Assembly (NCBI RefSeq): GCF_034044715.1
Contig: NZ_JAXCLW010000003.1
Coordinates: 496,001 to 560,000 of the forward strand
Source of the DNA: Dongia_B soli
Lineage (GTDB): Bacteria; Pseudomonadota; Alphaproteobacteria; Dongiales; Dongiaceae
Reading direction: 5' to 3'
DNA length: 64,000 bases
Positions 54,267 to 63,800 of this stretch are shown here, piece by piece; within the stretch, counting starts at the first letter, position 1; the number at the start of each line of letters is the position of its first letter. A program made the position numbers and the translations under genes. The notes under the pieces were generated by a model. It had not been told where the DNA came from. It did no database searches and worked only from the letters and a program-made list of their open reading frames with translations.

Positions 54267-55073
54267 TCACAGCGCTGAATGGTCCTTGACCGCTTCTTCC
54301 AGCGCCGGCTTCATACTGAGGAACTGATCGTCAATGGCGGATGGGTTCTGCCGGTTGAGCGCGATCATCTGAGCACCGGCCTCGCCACCGCGAATCACCT
54401 CAAACGCGCGGGTTTCGATGCCTTCGGCGATGGCGTCGGCCACAGCGGCGGCTTGCTCACGCGAGAAGCCAAGTTCCGGTCCGGCGCGGTTTGACGTCAT
54501 CATCGGCGTGTCCGTGGCGCCTGGATAGGCGGTTAGAACGTGGACGTTTTCACCCTTCAGCTCGCGTCGCAAGGCCTCGCCGAAGTTGGCGACACCGGCC
54601 TTTGCGGCAGCATAAGTCGCGTAGAAGGGCACGCCGATGAGGGCGATGCTGGAGGCGACGCTCACCACCATCGCGTCGCCGCTCCGCCGCAGCGTTGGCA
54701 GGGCAGCTCTCGTGAGGAGGATCGGCGCGATAAGATTGACATCGAGCATGGCCCGAAGCTCCGCTTCCGGAATGTTCTCCAGACGGCCGGCCCTGACGCC
54801 GCCGGCGTTGTTGACGAGGATGTCGAGGCCGCCGAGCGCAGCAAGCGCCTGTTCGAGTGTGGCGGCACGGCCCTCGGCCGTCGCAACATCGGCTATAATG
54901 CCGTGGATTTCGGCGCTCCCCGTTTGCAGGTATCGAACGGCTTCGGCGATGACTTCCGGGCGACGTCCGCTAATCGCGACTTTTGCTCCCTTCGCCGCCA
55001 GCACCTGAGCGAGCGCGAGGCCGATGCCGCTTGACCCGCCGGTGATGAGAGCGCGTTTGCCGCTGATGTTCAT
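54267..55073 (-). CDS. SDR family oxidoreductase (DltE-like)
   Basis: 268 residues from ATG 55073, with AAGGAG seven bases upstream; an upstream in-frame ATG (55160) would add 29 poorly conserved residues. Classical short-chain dehydrogenase: ALITGGSSGIGLALAQVLAA, NNAGG, the Ser of VVSVASSIAL and the YATYAAAKAGVANF YxxxK. It resembles the DltE/YbbO-like group. Substrate unknown. Overlaps the downstream peroxiredoxin frame. Confidence 0.88.
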   Translation of the reverse strand: MNISGKRALITGGSSGIGLALAQVLAAKGAKVAISGRRPEVIAEAVRYLQTGSAEIHGIIADVATAEGRAATLEQALAALGGLDILVNNAGGVRAGRLENIPEAELRAMLDVNLIAPILLTRAALPTLRRSGDAMVVSVASSIALIGVPFYATYAAAKAGVANFGEALRRELKGENVHVLTAYPGATDTPMMTSNRAGPELGFSREQAAAVADAIAEGIETRAFEVIRGGEAGAQMIALNRQNPSAIDDQFLSMKPALEEAVKDHSAL

Positions 55074-55218
55074 GCCTGTTCTCCTTGAGCTTGACTTGCG
55101 TTCTGTTATTGAAATCGCTGGCGTCGTGCCGTTCGTGCAACTGGCTAGATGGATCCCCAAACGCGCGATTCACCGTTCGACCACGCGCTACAGCCGGCCG
55201 GGCAAAGATCTGGTCGGC

Positions 55219-55570
55219 TCAGCGGACAACATTTACGTAGTCCTGTACAGACAGGAACTCCGCCGCGTCGTACAGCCAGCCCTTTACGACCCCGCCGTAC
55301 CAAGGCCAGATCGCCATGTCGGCGATGGTGTAATCGTCGCCGGCGACAAAGTCGTTGTCGGCAAGACGGCGATCAAGCACGTCGAGCTGGCGCTTCACTT
55401 CCATCGCGTAGCGGTTAATCGTATTCGAGCTTGGTCGACGCATAAGCGTAGAAATGGCCAAAGCCGCCGCCCAGGAAGGGCGCCGAGCCCTGCTCGTCCT
55501 TGCTGGTGTCGACCGGGGCAGGTTCATAGGGAAGGTCAGCACGTTGGAGCCGCGATCAAAGAGTCGTCGG
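55219..55570 (-). pseudogene. YfcG-like glutathione transferase, internally deleted and frameshifted
   Basis: Upstream part: ADLPYEPAPVDTSKDEQGS, the N-terminal thioredoxin-like region after the active-site loop. This is followed directly by APFLGGGFGHFYAYASTKLE of the C-terminal helical domain, with roughly 70-100 residues missing between. A frame change then leads to INRYAMEVKRQLDVLDRRL and YTIADMAIWPWYGGVVKGW, ending at 55219 in the FLSVQDYVNVVR region. The extreme N-terminus is also absent. No function expected. Confidence 0.75.
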
Positions 55571-55684
55571 GAAGATAGCGACGAGGCGGCCGCCATGCGC
55601 AAGGATCGCGCCAGTCACGCTCTCGGACAAGACGGGAGTGTCCGCGCCGGCGAGAGCAGCGGCCATGAAGATCGAGGCTTTCAT
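55556..55684 (-). CDS. Short ORF with a strong ribosome site (possible gene stub)
   Basis: Minus-strand ATG at 55684 preceded by AAGGAG with a six-base spacing, encoding 42 residues (MKASIFMAAALAGADTPVLS, ending VAIFPTTL). The sequence does not resemble a known small protein; the good start with an abrupt end next to the broken transferase suggests the beginning of a gene whose remainder was deleted. Confidence 0.35.
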   Translation of the reverse strand: MKASIFMAAALAGADTPVLSESVTGAILAHGGRLVAIFPTTL

Positions 55685-56298
55685 AAATGCTCCTTCATAG
55701 CTATTCGGCAATTACCTGCTCCATCCTAATTCGTCGTGGCTCCGGAGTAGCGTCGGTTGCGCGGCGTGTTTCGCGCCCTTCCATCCCCTGCTTGTCGTGC
55801 AAGACGTAGCCTTGGGCCGGTTCAGAGCCACGGCTATTGTGAATAAATGGCGCAAAACTTTCCAATAGTTTGCATGTATAATTTCAATAGTTCAGCGTTC
55901 AGTTGTGGTGGTTTGCGATCTGCATCTCGTATCTCACGGTTGTGCGCGGCGGCAAAATGCGAGCTCCGCCGATTTGCCCAATGCCCGCGCTGTATACTTT
56001 CTGTTGCTTCACGAATGGTGCTTGGTCATCATCGATGCTCAGGAGCGAGACCGGTAATCGCGACGGTCTTGGGATCGAGCCCCCCTCGAAATGAAGAAGG
56101 CCGGACGACGCCTCGAGGTGCGAATGGCAGCGAGGATCGTCGTAGCGATGTTCCGCCGCTATGAACCATACATGGCAGCTCTTTTTTGTGGCTCGCCGCG
56201 ATAACCGAAGGCCTTTGCTGCAGATCTCATCGAGTAACGCTGAGCGCGTTCTGCGACGGTCCGGGATCAAAGGAGATGCACGTGGTCTACGCATTGCC
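55685..56298. other. Non-coding or unrecognisable stretch inside the graveyard
   Basis: About 610 bases. A long minus-strand frame (55899-56435) has no family resemblance and overlaps the P460 fragment, so I leave it out. Nothing else is recognisable. Confidence 0.35.
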
Positions 56299-56484
56299 AG
56301 GACCATCGCGGCGTATCGTAAGCACGGACACTTTCCCGACGGCGCCGTTCTCGTGAAGGAGGTGTTCAAGACCACCACCAAAGATATGACAACCGGAACC
56401 GTAAGGAGTGCCGGTACCCTAGCGGGCTGGTTCATTATGGTGAAAGAGAGCGTCGGCGATTTCCCGGAACAAGCTTTCGAGTGA
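56299..56484 (+). pseudogene. C-terminal fragment of a cytochrome P460-like protein
   Basis: The segment HFPDGAVLVKEVFKTTTKD followed by MTTGTVRS and LAGWFIMVKESVGDFPE is the core of cytochrome P460 domains, which normally end with a CxxCH haem site a few residues on. Here the frame stops before it. The beginning of the gene is not recognisable in the upstream sequence. Likely a relic. Confidence 0.6.
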
Positions 56485-56727
56485 CGGCTGGGGTTGGTCC
56501 TTGTTCGACGCGACTAGTCCCCAGAAGACCACATCCACCAACTACACGGCGCACTGCCAGCCCTGTCACGTGCCGGCACGACAGTCAGACTGGATCTACA
56601 CGGACGGGCATCGTCCTGACCCGGTAAGCGGGGCATCCTGGGGATAATGCTGGCATGGGATGTCGAACGGCCATTCAAGCGCTGCAATATTCTACCAAAG
56701 AGATAAACGGCCGAGCAGGAAATTATC

Positions 56728-56810
56728 ATGAAAGCGATCGTTGTGCGGGACCACATTGCGGGACGGCCGGAGTGATATTGGTGGAGCCCCGTGCGGGAGA
56801 CGCGGCGTGA
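56728..56810 (+). pseudogene. N-terminal relic of a zinc-type alcohol dehydrogenase / quinone oxidoreductase
   Basis: MKAIVVRDHIAG in one frame, then one base out of phase GTAGVILVEPRAGDAA and stop. This matches the N-terminal strand of MDR-family dehydrogenases, which begin MKAIVVRD...LVE.P. Only about 27 residues remain. Confidence 0.5.
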
Positions 56811-57216
56811 GATGCACGCGGCGATGCCGTCGCCAGCCGGTCAGTCTCCGGCGCGTCTGAGGCGCTCGTCACCGAAAGCTCGCTGATCGGACGATCTGCA
56901 ATCTCTGCCGGACGACATGCACGCAAGCTTCAGCCATCTTCCTGAGGACGGCGAGGCGCCATCCCGGTCGCCTCACCACTCTGACTCAGGAGAAGGTCGT
57001 GGCAACCATCCCTTCCAGCAGACCGCAACTGCCTCTTCGCCTCAAGCAGGTCGCTTAGCGAAGTGCTCGCGTAGGCCTTCTCCCAAAAACCCGAAGGCCC
57101 GTGTTCAAAACTTCGTCTTCATTAAATTCGCGTGGAAGTGTCATCGTGCTTATTGGGGAACCTGCTCGTGAGTTTCTATCATAAAATATAGACCGATCGG
57201 TACCGATTCCAGCAGA
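56811..57216. other. Unrecognisable stretch inside the graveyard
   Basis: About 400 bases with no reading frame I can link to a family on either strand. No repeat or RNA gene seen. Confidence 0.3.
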
Positions 57217-57372
57217 GGGCTTGAACAATTATGGACCAAATGGTCTCTAACCGGTGCCGAGGAGATCGTCGCGTTGGTGGCCATGTACTCCCTGACCAAC
57301 TTTTTCAATAAGGTGTTCGATCCCGAGAAGGACTTTCTCGCCGATGCGCCGGCCGGCGCAATCTCCCGATAA
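57217..57372 (+). pseudogene. Carboxymuconolactone decarboxylase-like fragment
   Basis: The frame reads SLTGAEEIVALVAMYSLTNF and FNKVFDPEKDFLADAPAG before a stop. EVVALVAMY with a following helix containing NRFN is usual near the C-terminus of AhpD/CMD-like proteins. The catalytic CxxC segment, which would be upstream, is not present. About 50 residues in total. Confidence 0.45.
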
Positions 57373-57640
57373 TAATCGCCATCACTGGCGAGCTGGAGAT
57401 GCGCCGCGCCTACCGTGCGCCAGGCTTGTGGCCTGGGACCCAGTCTATGACGCACGAGACTCACTACTGCGTCGTGCTCAAGGGCCCCGGCCATTATCGA
57501 GAATCGAAAGATGGAAACGGAGCAGGGAGCCGCTGGTCAGCGATATGGTGCTGTTACCCCACGGGTGAGCGCACGTGCTCCACGATGGCGGCGGACATGT
57601 GCGAGGGTTTATCTACGATCGCCAAGGTGGTTAACGGTGC
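57373..57640 (+). pseudogene. Frameshifted cupin-like fragment
   Basis: THETHYCVVLKGPGHYRESK in one frame, then SDMVLLPHG in another, then AHVLHDGGGHVRGFI in the next. A cupin of the AraC effector-binding type (with a GDxVLLPHGxxHxL block) would read this way. Two or more frame changes occur within 80 codons. Weak call. Confidence 0.35.
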
Positions 57641-57659
57641 ATGACGGTATCAACATGCA

Positions 57660-57935
57660 GCCAAATCTCGCTTGGCAGATCGGGGTTCGCGCGAACGGGA
57701 TAACCGTGTTCGCCGACGATCCTGATCGCCTAGATGCATTCTTCGGGATGACCGTCACTGACATCACTGTCCGCCGGTCGGGTGTCCGGTATCTTGGCCT
57801 CAAGTACCATGATGAAGATGTCGTTACTCGGTTACTTCATGACAACGCCGCCTATCAAGTTGGTAGAAATCCAGCCAAAGGATCAAATCAGTTCAAGACC
57901 AAGTTCACGATGAATCCGGCCGATATTGGGGGTAT
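57660..57935 (+). mobile_element. C-terminal fragment of a Mu/TniA-type transposase
   Basis: LAWQIGVRANGITVFADDPD, then LDAFFGMTVTDITVRRSGV, RYLGLKYHDEDV, and NQFKTKFTMNPADIGG. This is the C-terminal beta-barrel region of Mu transposase C family (rve-containing, TniA-like) proteins, in which the GxxYxxxxL block and the vDPxDIg motif are typical. The fragment joins directly to the end of the dnaE2 fragment on the other strand at about 57935, so the junction is a rearrangement point. The DDE catalytic core is absent. Confidence 0.65.
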
Positions 57936-58183
57936 GGCCGATCCGTCGGATAGACGAGCAGCGACATCCCATCCTCGAGATCGAGACGACAGCCCACGAT
58001 CAGGCGAACCCCGCTTTCGCGCGCGGCGTCATAGGCGCGGACAATGCCGGCCAGCGAATTCCGGTCGGTGATCGCCAGTGCCTTGATCCCGAGCTCTGCA
58101 GCCCGAAAGAACAGCTTTTCACAGGAGCTCGCTCCGCGCAGGAAGCTGAAATGTGAGGTGCATTGGAGCTCGACGTAACTCAT
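57935..58183 (-). pseudogene. dnaE2: N-terminal fragment of error-prone DNA polymerase DnaE2
   Basis: From ATG 58183: MSYVELQCTSHFSFLRGASS, FFRAAELGIKALAITDRNSL, DAARESGVRLIVGCRLDLED, the PHP domain of DnaE2. Homology stops after about 83 residues where a Mu-type transposase remnant begins. DnaE2 normally has over 1,000 residues, so this is a stub. Its start overlaps the imuB stop (ATGA), as in intact imuA-imuB-dnaE2 cassettes. Confidence 0.85.
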
Positions 58184-58370
58184 CCATAGATCCCATGCAT
58201 GAACCACTTATGGGAACCGGTCGCCGGATCGACGCCATCGCCGGCACGGTAAATCCAGAAGCGCTCACCGTCCTCATCCTCGACCTGGAAGTAATCCCGG
58301 ACGGCCTCCAGTTCGGGGTCAGCTTTCCACCATTCGCCGAAGACCCGTTCCGGCCCATCGGCGCGCATGA
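58180..58370 (-). pseudogene. imuB: C-terminal fragment of ImuB (Y-family-like polymerase accessory protein)
   Basis: RADGPERVFGEWWKADPELE, AVRDYFQVEDEDGERFWIYR and PATGSHKWFMHGIYG are the conserved ImuB C-terminus. About 60 residues remain of a roughly 500-residue protein; the polymerase-like core is gone and the upstream side joins an unrelated PQQ dehydrogenase fragment. With the dnaE2 stub it shows that an SOS mutasome cassette once stood here. Confidence 0.82.
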
Positions 58371-58393
58371 CGCGCCGACGGACGCCGCGCTCG

Positions 58394-58800
58394 TCAGATC
58401 GACGCCTTTGCTGGCATTCGTGGCCGCGAAGGGATCTGCGGAAAGCACTTGCCGGAGACACGATCGATCACATAGATCATGCCGTTTCGTTCCGGCCGCA
58501 CCAGGACCTTGCGAGGCTGTCCGTCGATCGCAATGTCGAGCAGGATGTTTTCATTGACACCGTCATGATCGAACAGGTCATGCGGGCTCAATTGGTAGAA
58601 CCAACGGGCGGCCCCTTTATCGGGATAGCGGGCGAAGATGCCGGCGGTGAATTTGTTGTCGCCCGGGCGTACCTTTTCATTCCAGGGGCTCGGATTGGAC
58701 GTGCCGTAGTAGATGAGATCGAGTTCCGGATCGTAGCTGATCCAGCCCCCAAACCGCGCCGCCCCCTTGCTGCCAGGCTTGGGCCGGCCAGCTCTGAAAC
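58394..58800 (-). pseudogene. PQQ-dependent alcohol dehydrogenase fragment, frameshifted
   Basis: Minus strand: AWQQGGGAVWG in one frame, then GWISYDPELDLIYYGTSNPS, PWNEKVRPGDNKFTAGIFAR, RWFYQLSPHDLFDHDGVNEN and KVLVRPERNGMIYVIDRVSG in the next. A third segment (LSADPFAATNASKGVDL) follows in another frame. These are central blocks of quinoprotein methanol/ethanol dehydrogenases; the N- and C-terminal parts are missing. The left side joins the ImuB fragment. Confidence 0.8.
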
Positions 58801-59054
58801 ATGCCCTTGTCGCGGTGCCAGCCCACACCAGACGCACGCCGACCGCAGCCTTGCGGCCGATTCCGCGCAAGATGCTCTATGCCGGCTGGCACGTGGCCGG
58901 GGCCGACTGGTGCTGGAAGCATTGAGGGGACCAGGCTGCCGCTCCGGAAGGTGAGGGGCAGCGCTACTGTTGAATCTACGTAACATTTAAGAATTTCGCC
59001 GAAAATATAACGATGGAAGTAGCGCTGCCAGACCTTCTCTGTGGGGACTCGGGT

Positions 59055-59241
59055 TAGGGTCTTCCGATGCTGTGATAGATAAAGCCTAGGGCCCGCATCG
59101 CATCGGGTCGATAGATGTTGCGCAAATCGATCACGCATGGCTGCCTTAGAACGGATTTCATCCGCGATGGATCGAGGCCCCGAAACGCATTCCACTCCGT
59201 AAGAAAAACTACCGCATCGGCCTTCTTCCATAGCGGTGTAT
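59055..59241 (-). pseudogene. C-terminal fragment of UDP-glucose 6-dehydrogenase
   Basis: Minus strand: PLWKKADAVVFLTEWNAFRG, LDPSRMKSVLRQPCVIDLRN, IYRPDAMRALGFIYHSIGRP, and a stop at 59055. This is the UDP-binding C-terminal domain of Ugd/TuaD/RkpK-like enzymes. Only about 60 of some 440 residues remain. It may once have belonged to a polysaccharide locus. Confidence 0.82.
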
Positions 59242-59474
59242 GGTCCGTCAGTCAGTCAGTCCCTCAAAGCCTGATTTGGGGATGTACCATGTTGCTGTCC
59301 AGGTCCTGACGAATATGGCCGGCCATGTAATGGTAAGGCCGACGGGTAGTGACGCTGCTGGTACGGTAGTTCGGGGACCGTCATTCAGCAGAGAGTATTC
59401 AAGACCGCAACTTGAGAGAGGTGTTGTTTAGCGGTATCGTAATTGGGGGCAGACTATTGAACTAGACGGCTGTA

Positions 59475-59917
59475 ATGAAACACCAAACTCTCGACCAACT
59501 CCGGACAGTCGCCGAGATCTCCACCGGCCAAGCTCGTCGCGCCATGTCGCGGCGCGAACGCTTGGAACGGTGGGCGCGCAACTCCTCGAGGGAAAGCCTC
59601 ATCGGCTCCTCGCCGCATTTGACCAGACCGAATACCAGTCCCGCGACGCACGGGGACTGATGCGCAGCGCTGACTCGCCGATTTCAGTTGCGTTCGAGGA
59701 CCCGGTCCTCCGCGCCGAGGGATTGTTTGACGACAGCTACGACCAAGCCAAGCGCTTCTTCGGGTTAACCGACTGGCAATTGCACGACATAGTTTGCGAT
59801 TGCCATTACGGCGCTACCATGACCGCCACGGCCGCCGCACGCTATGTCCGCGCCGCTATGGGCGAGCCAATGAGTGGCCTGTTTGCGCGGATCAAAGCCG
59901 CAATCTTCCTCTGCTAG
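59475..59917 (+). pseudogene. Conserved hypothetical protein, frameshifted
   Basis: MKHQTLDQLRTVAEISTGQA, RRAMSRRERLERWA, then after a one-base frame change near 59568 QLLEGKPHRLLAAFDQTEYQ, ADSPISVAFEDPVLRAEGL, AKRFFGLTDWQLHDIVCDCH and AAARYVRAAMGEP. The total length and continuous sense across the break (about 145 residues) point to a formerly intact small protein, of a kind I believe common in rhizobial genomes, function unknown. Confidence 0.6.
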
Positions 59918-60854
59918 ATGCTAATGTTTCGGCGACGCCAAGAAGGCTTGCCAGGGATCGCAACCCACGACCGCCGGAGTTGGCGTTAAGCGCGGCAGCT
60001 CCGGCGTGGATATCCCGCTGGCATCGGCAGCGATGTTCCGCCTCCGATGCGAGCGCTGAGCGCAGCCGTCAGGATGGAACAGAGAGCACTGCGTGCTGCC
60101 TGCCAGCGAGCGCGTTGCTCAATGGCATTTCGGAACTTCGTTGCGGGAGTAATAAGCGCCCGACAGATCCCAATTGAAGGTGCGGCTGATTTAGTCGACT
60201 ATTTAGCTCGCCGAGCCAATTGCGATCTGCTCGGCTAGATCCGCAACGGTGAGTACGCGGAACTATTCATCGCGATGGCTCTTATAGACCTCGGTAAATC
60301 CGGAGGCCATGCTTGAGACGGAGCATGGCTGTTCGCGTCAATCATTCTATCCATACGAGAATTACCTGTGATCAATGGCACAAAAGTGGTTTAATAACTC
60401 AAGCTCGATGCCGCTAAATAACAAAACCTTTCGACATACGAAGGATCGAGGCACGCCGTTTTTTTCTGACGTCTCCTCTCGCACGCGGCGACTTGGAGGA
60501 TAGCCCAGCTCAGAACATAGTGCCTAAAGAGATTCTTCTTTCGTTGCTGCAAGGCACCTAGTTGCTTGCTATGGCGGACGTGCAGCCCGGGTTCTGCGGT
60601 CACCATAAGGGCTGGACTGTCAACCTAGCCCGGCAAGCGCTTTTTTCTGCAAGGCTGCATTAATTCGATGTGTGAGAATGCTGTTTCCCGCGGAAAAGAG
60701 ACGTCAATGCTGTCTTCTTCCGCGGTTGAGGCGAAGAGTTAATAATATTCGAACCTCGGAGATCGGTCTCCCGTTCGCTTACCGAATTCGTCTAAGCCGC
60801 GCGAGTGACAGATGACATCTCAGTTGTCGCGCTCTGCCGGGCAGAAAGGCTCGC
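59918..60854. other. Long gap between the graveyard and ndvB
   Basis: 937 bases with only short frames on both strands and none resembling a known family. It is AT-richer than average around 60360-60760. No tRNA, repeat or terminator is apparent. The ndvB promoter is likely to lie near its right end. Confidence 0.4.
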
Positions 60855-63800
60855 TTGATTATCTCACTCCGTCAACTGCGCCAACGCAGAGAATACTTTT
60901 CGTTCTGGGAGAACGATGCTCCCATTAGAGAAGAGCTGTTTAGCGCCGAGCGGCTGGAGCAACATGCGGAAAGCCTTGCCGTCGCTCAAAAAATTACGGC
61001 AACGCCAATTAAGGCGCCATCCCTCGTTCACCGGCTCCGCCACAATGCAACCGTCCTGCTCGAGGCGTACCGGGTCATCGCTAAATCGCTCGACGAAGGC
61101 CGCGCCATCACGCCGGCCGCCGAGTGGCTGGCGGATAATTACCATATCATTGAAGAGCAGATCCGGGAAATCCAGATCGACCTTCCAGCTGGCTATTATC
61201 GGCAACTGCCGAAACTGGCCGATGGTCCTTTCGCCGGATATCCGCGTGTCTTTGGCCTGGCTTGGGCTTTCGTCGCCCACACAGACAGCCATTTCGAGCC
61301 GACGATATTGCTGCGCTTCGTCGCTGCCTATCAACGGGTTCAACCGCTGACGATTGGCGAGCTTTGGGCTATTGCGATTACCCTCCGCATTGTCCTCGTT
61401 GAAAATTTACGCCGGTCTGCAGTGCGGATCGTTCGCGCCCGTGACGGTCGGCAGGAAGCCGACGCACTCGCCGACCGGCTGCTTGGAACTAAGGGTATGG
61501 CTGCGGAACCCGCATCCCTTGTCCTGTCGTCTTATGCAACCGGGCCGCTGCCGGCCGCACTCACCGTACAGCTCGTGCAAAGACTGCGCGATCAGGATCC
61601 AACAGTGACACCCGCATTAGAGTGGCTAGAAGAACATCTGGCAAAATGGGGAAAGACATCAGACACGGTCGTTCAGGAAGAGCATCAGCGTCAAGGTGCG
61701 TCGAATGTCACCGTGCGGAACATCATTACCAGTATGCGCATGATCTCCGACGTGGATTGGGCTGAGCTGGTCGAAGGTGCCAGCCTTGTCGATGCTGCCT
61801 TGCGGGCCGGTAGTCAATTCGCGGAAATGGATTTCCCGACGCGGAATCTCTATCGCACCGCGATTGAGGATTTGGCGCGCGGATCGCAACATTCGGAATT
61901 GGACATCGCGCACAATGCCCTGTTAGCTGCGAAGCAAGCCCGCCCACCGCCGGAAGCAGCCAGCGAAGTTACAAATCAACGCCGATGCGATCCCGGCTAC
62001 TATCTTATCTCTCATGGTCGCCACACTCTTGAAAAGCTCATCGGATATCGGGCACCGCCGCATCTCTGGATTCGGCGGTTCGCGGCAAAGACCGGCATCG
62101 TCGGCTATGCCACGAGTATAATTGTCTCGGCGGGCATCCTGCTCTCCCTGCCATTGATCGTCCTTAGCAGCTACGCCGTCAATGGATGGACAATCGGGCT
62201 GCTGGCATGTCTTGGCCTGATCCCGGCTCTGGATCTCGCTATCGCCCTTATAAATCGGGACGTCACCACGGGACTTGGTGCAATCATTGTCCCCGGGCTG
62301 GAATTGCCTAAGGGTGTGCCAGCACATTTACGAACAATCGTCGTCGTGCCGACGCTTCTGACAAGCAAAGCCGCCATTGAGGAGCAAATCGAACGCCTGG
62401 AAATCCATTATCTGACAAGTCCGGAAGGCGAAGTCTATTTCGCTCTTCTTTCGGACTGGACAGATGCTGCGGCGGAACACACGCCTACCGACCAAGCCTT
62501 GCTCGAGGTGGCCATCGACGGCATCAACCGCCTTAATAGTCGGTATGCGGGGGTCGAGAGCAGGCGTTTTCTTCTGTTGCATCGGCGACGTGTTTGGAGT
62601 GCCGCACAAGGAAAATGGATGGGCTGGGAGCGTAAGCGGGGTAAGCTGCATGAGCTCAATCAACTACTCCGCAGGATAGACGGCACGACTTTTATCGACG
62701 TCGGGAATCAACTTGCCACCCCCCCAGCCGATGTCCGCTACGTGATTACCATGGATGCCGATAGCAAACTGCCACGCGAAGCCGTAAGGCGCTTGGTGGG
62801 CAAGATGGCACATCCACTGAACCATCCACTAGTTGACCCCCGTGCCGGTCGGGTGATCGAAGGCTATGCCATCTTGCAACCCCGTGTCACGGCATCATTA
62901 CCGATGGGACGCGAGGGCTCGCTGTTTCAGCGCATTGTTTCCAGCCCTGGCGGTATAGACCCATATGCTGCTGCCGTATCGGATCTCTATCAGGATTTAT
63001 TCGAAGAAGGCTCCTATACCGGCAAAGGCATCTATGACGTGGATGCATTTGAAGCAGCGCTCGACGGCCGTGTCCCAGAGAACTCGGTTCTCAGCCACGA
63101 CCTCTTCGAAGGGATCTTCGCGCGAGCCGGCCTGGCTTCCGATATCGAAGTGGTGGAAGAGTTTCCATCACGCTATGACGTTGCTGCGGCCCGCCAGCAT
63201 CGTTGGGCGCGTGGGGACTGGCAATTACTTCCCTGGCTGCTTGGTCGCCGTACCCTTGGCCAGAGCCGTGAGCAAGATGCCATGCCGTCCCTTGGCTTCT
63301 GGAAGATCGCGGATAATTTGCGGCGGACACTCACCGCACCGGCAACTGTGACCGCATTGGCAGTTGGATGGGCGCTACCGCCCCGTATCGCTGTAATTTG
63401 GACGCTATTCCTTCTCTCGACGATCGCGATACCGACTCTCGCGCCTGTAGTGATGGCGATCATGCCCCACCACGCCAAGACAACGCCACTGAGCCGTCTA
63501 CGCTCTTTCGTCGTCCAGCTGCGTCTTTCCCTGCTGCAAACAATGGTCCAGATTGTGTTCCTTGCGCACCAGACGTGGCTGATGGCTGATGCGATTATCC
63601 GAACGATGTATCGCCTGTATGTCAGCCGTAGGTACCTATTGGAGTGGGTTACCGCAGCCCAGGCGACGATCGGTCCGAAGCTAAATCTATTTGGCTACGC
63701 GCGAGGAATGGCCGGTGGCGTCGCCCTTGCCGGGGCGGTGGCGATCGCCGCCCGCCTTGTCCACCCAGAGACTTGGCCTATTTCCACGCCGATCATTCTC

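Noticed and set aside
55899..56435. A 178-codon minus-strand frame
   Set aside because: Overlaps the P460 fragment, shows no family resemblance and lies in a region full of relics.
58367..58954. A 195-codon plus-strand frame
   Set aside because: Antisense to the ImuB and PQQ dehydrogenase fragments, which have clear homology.
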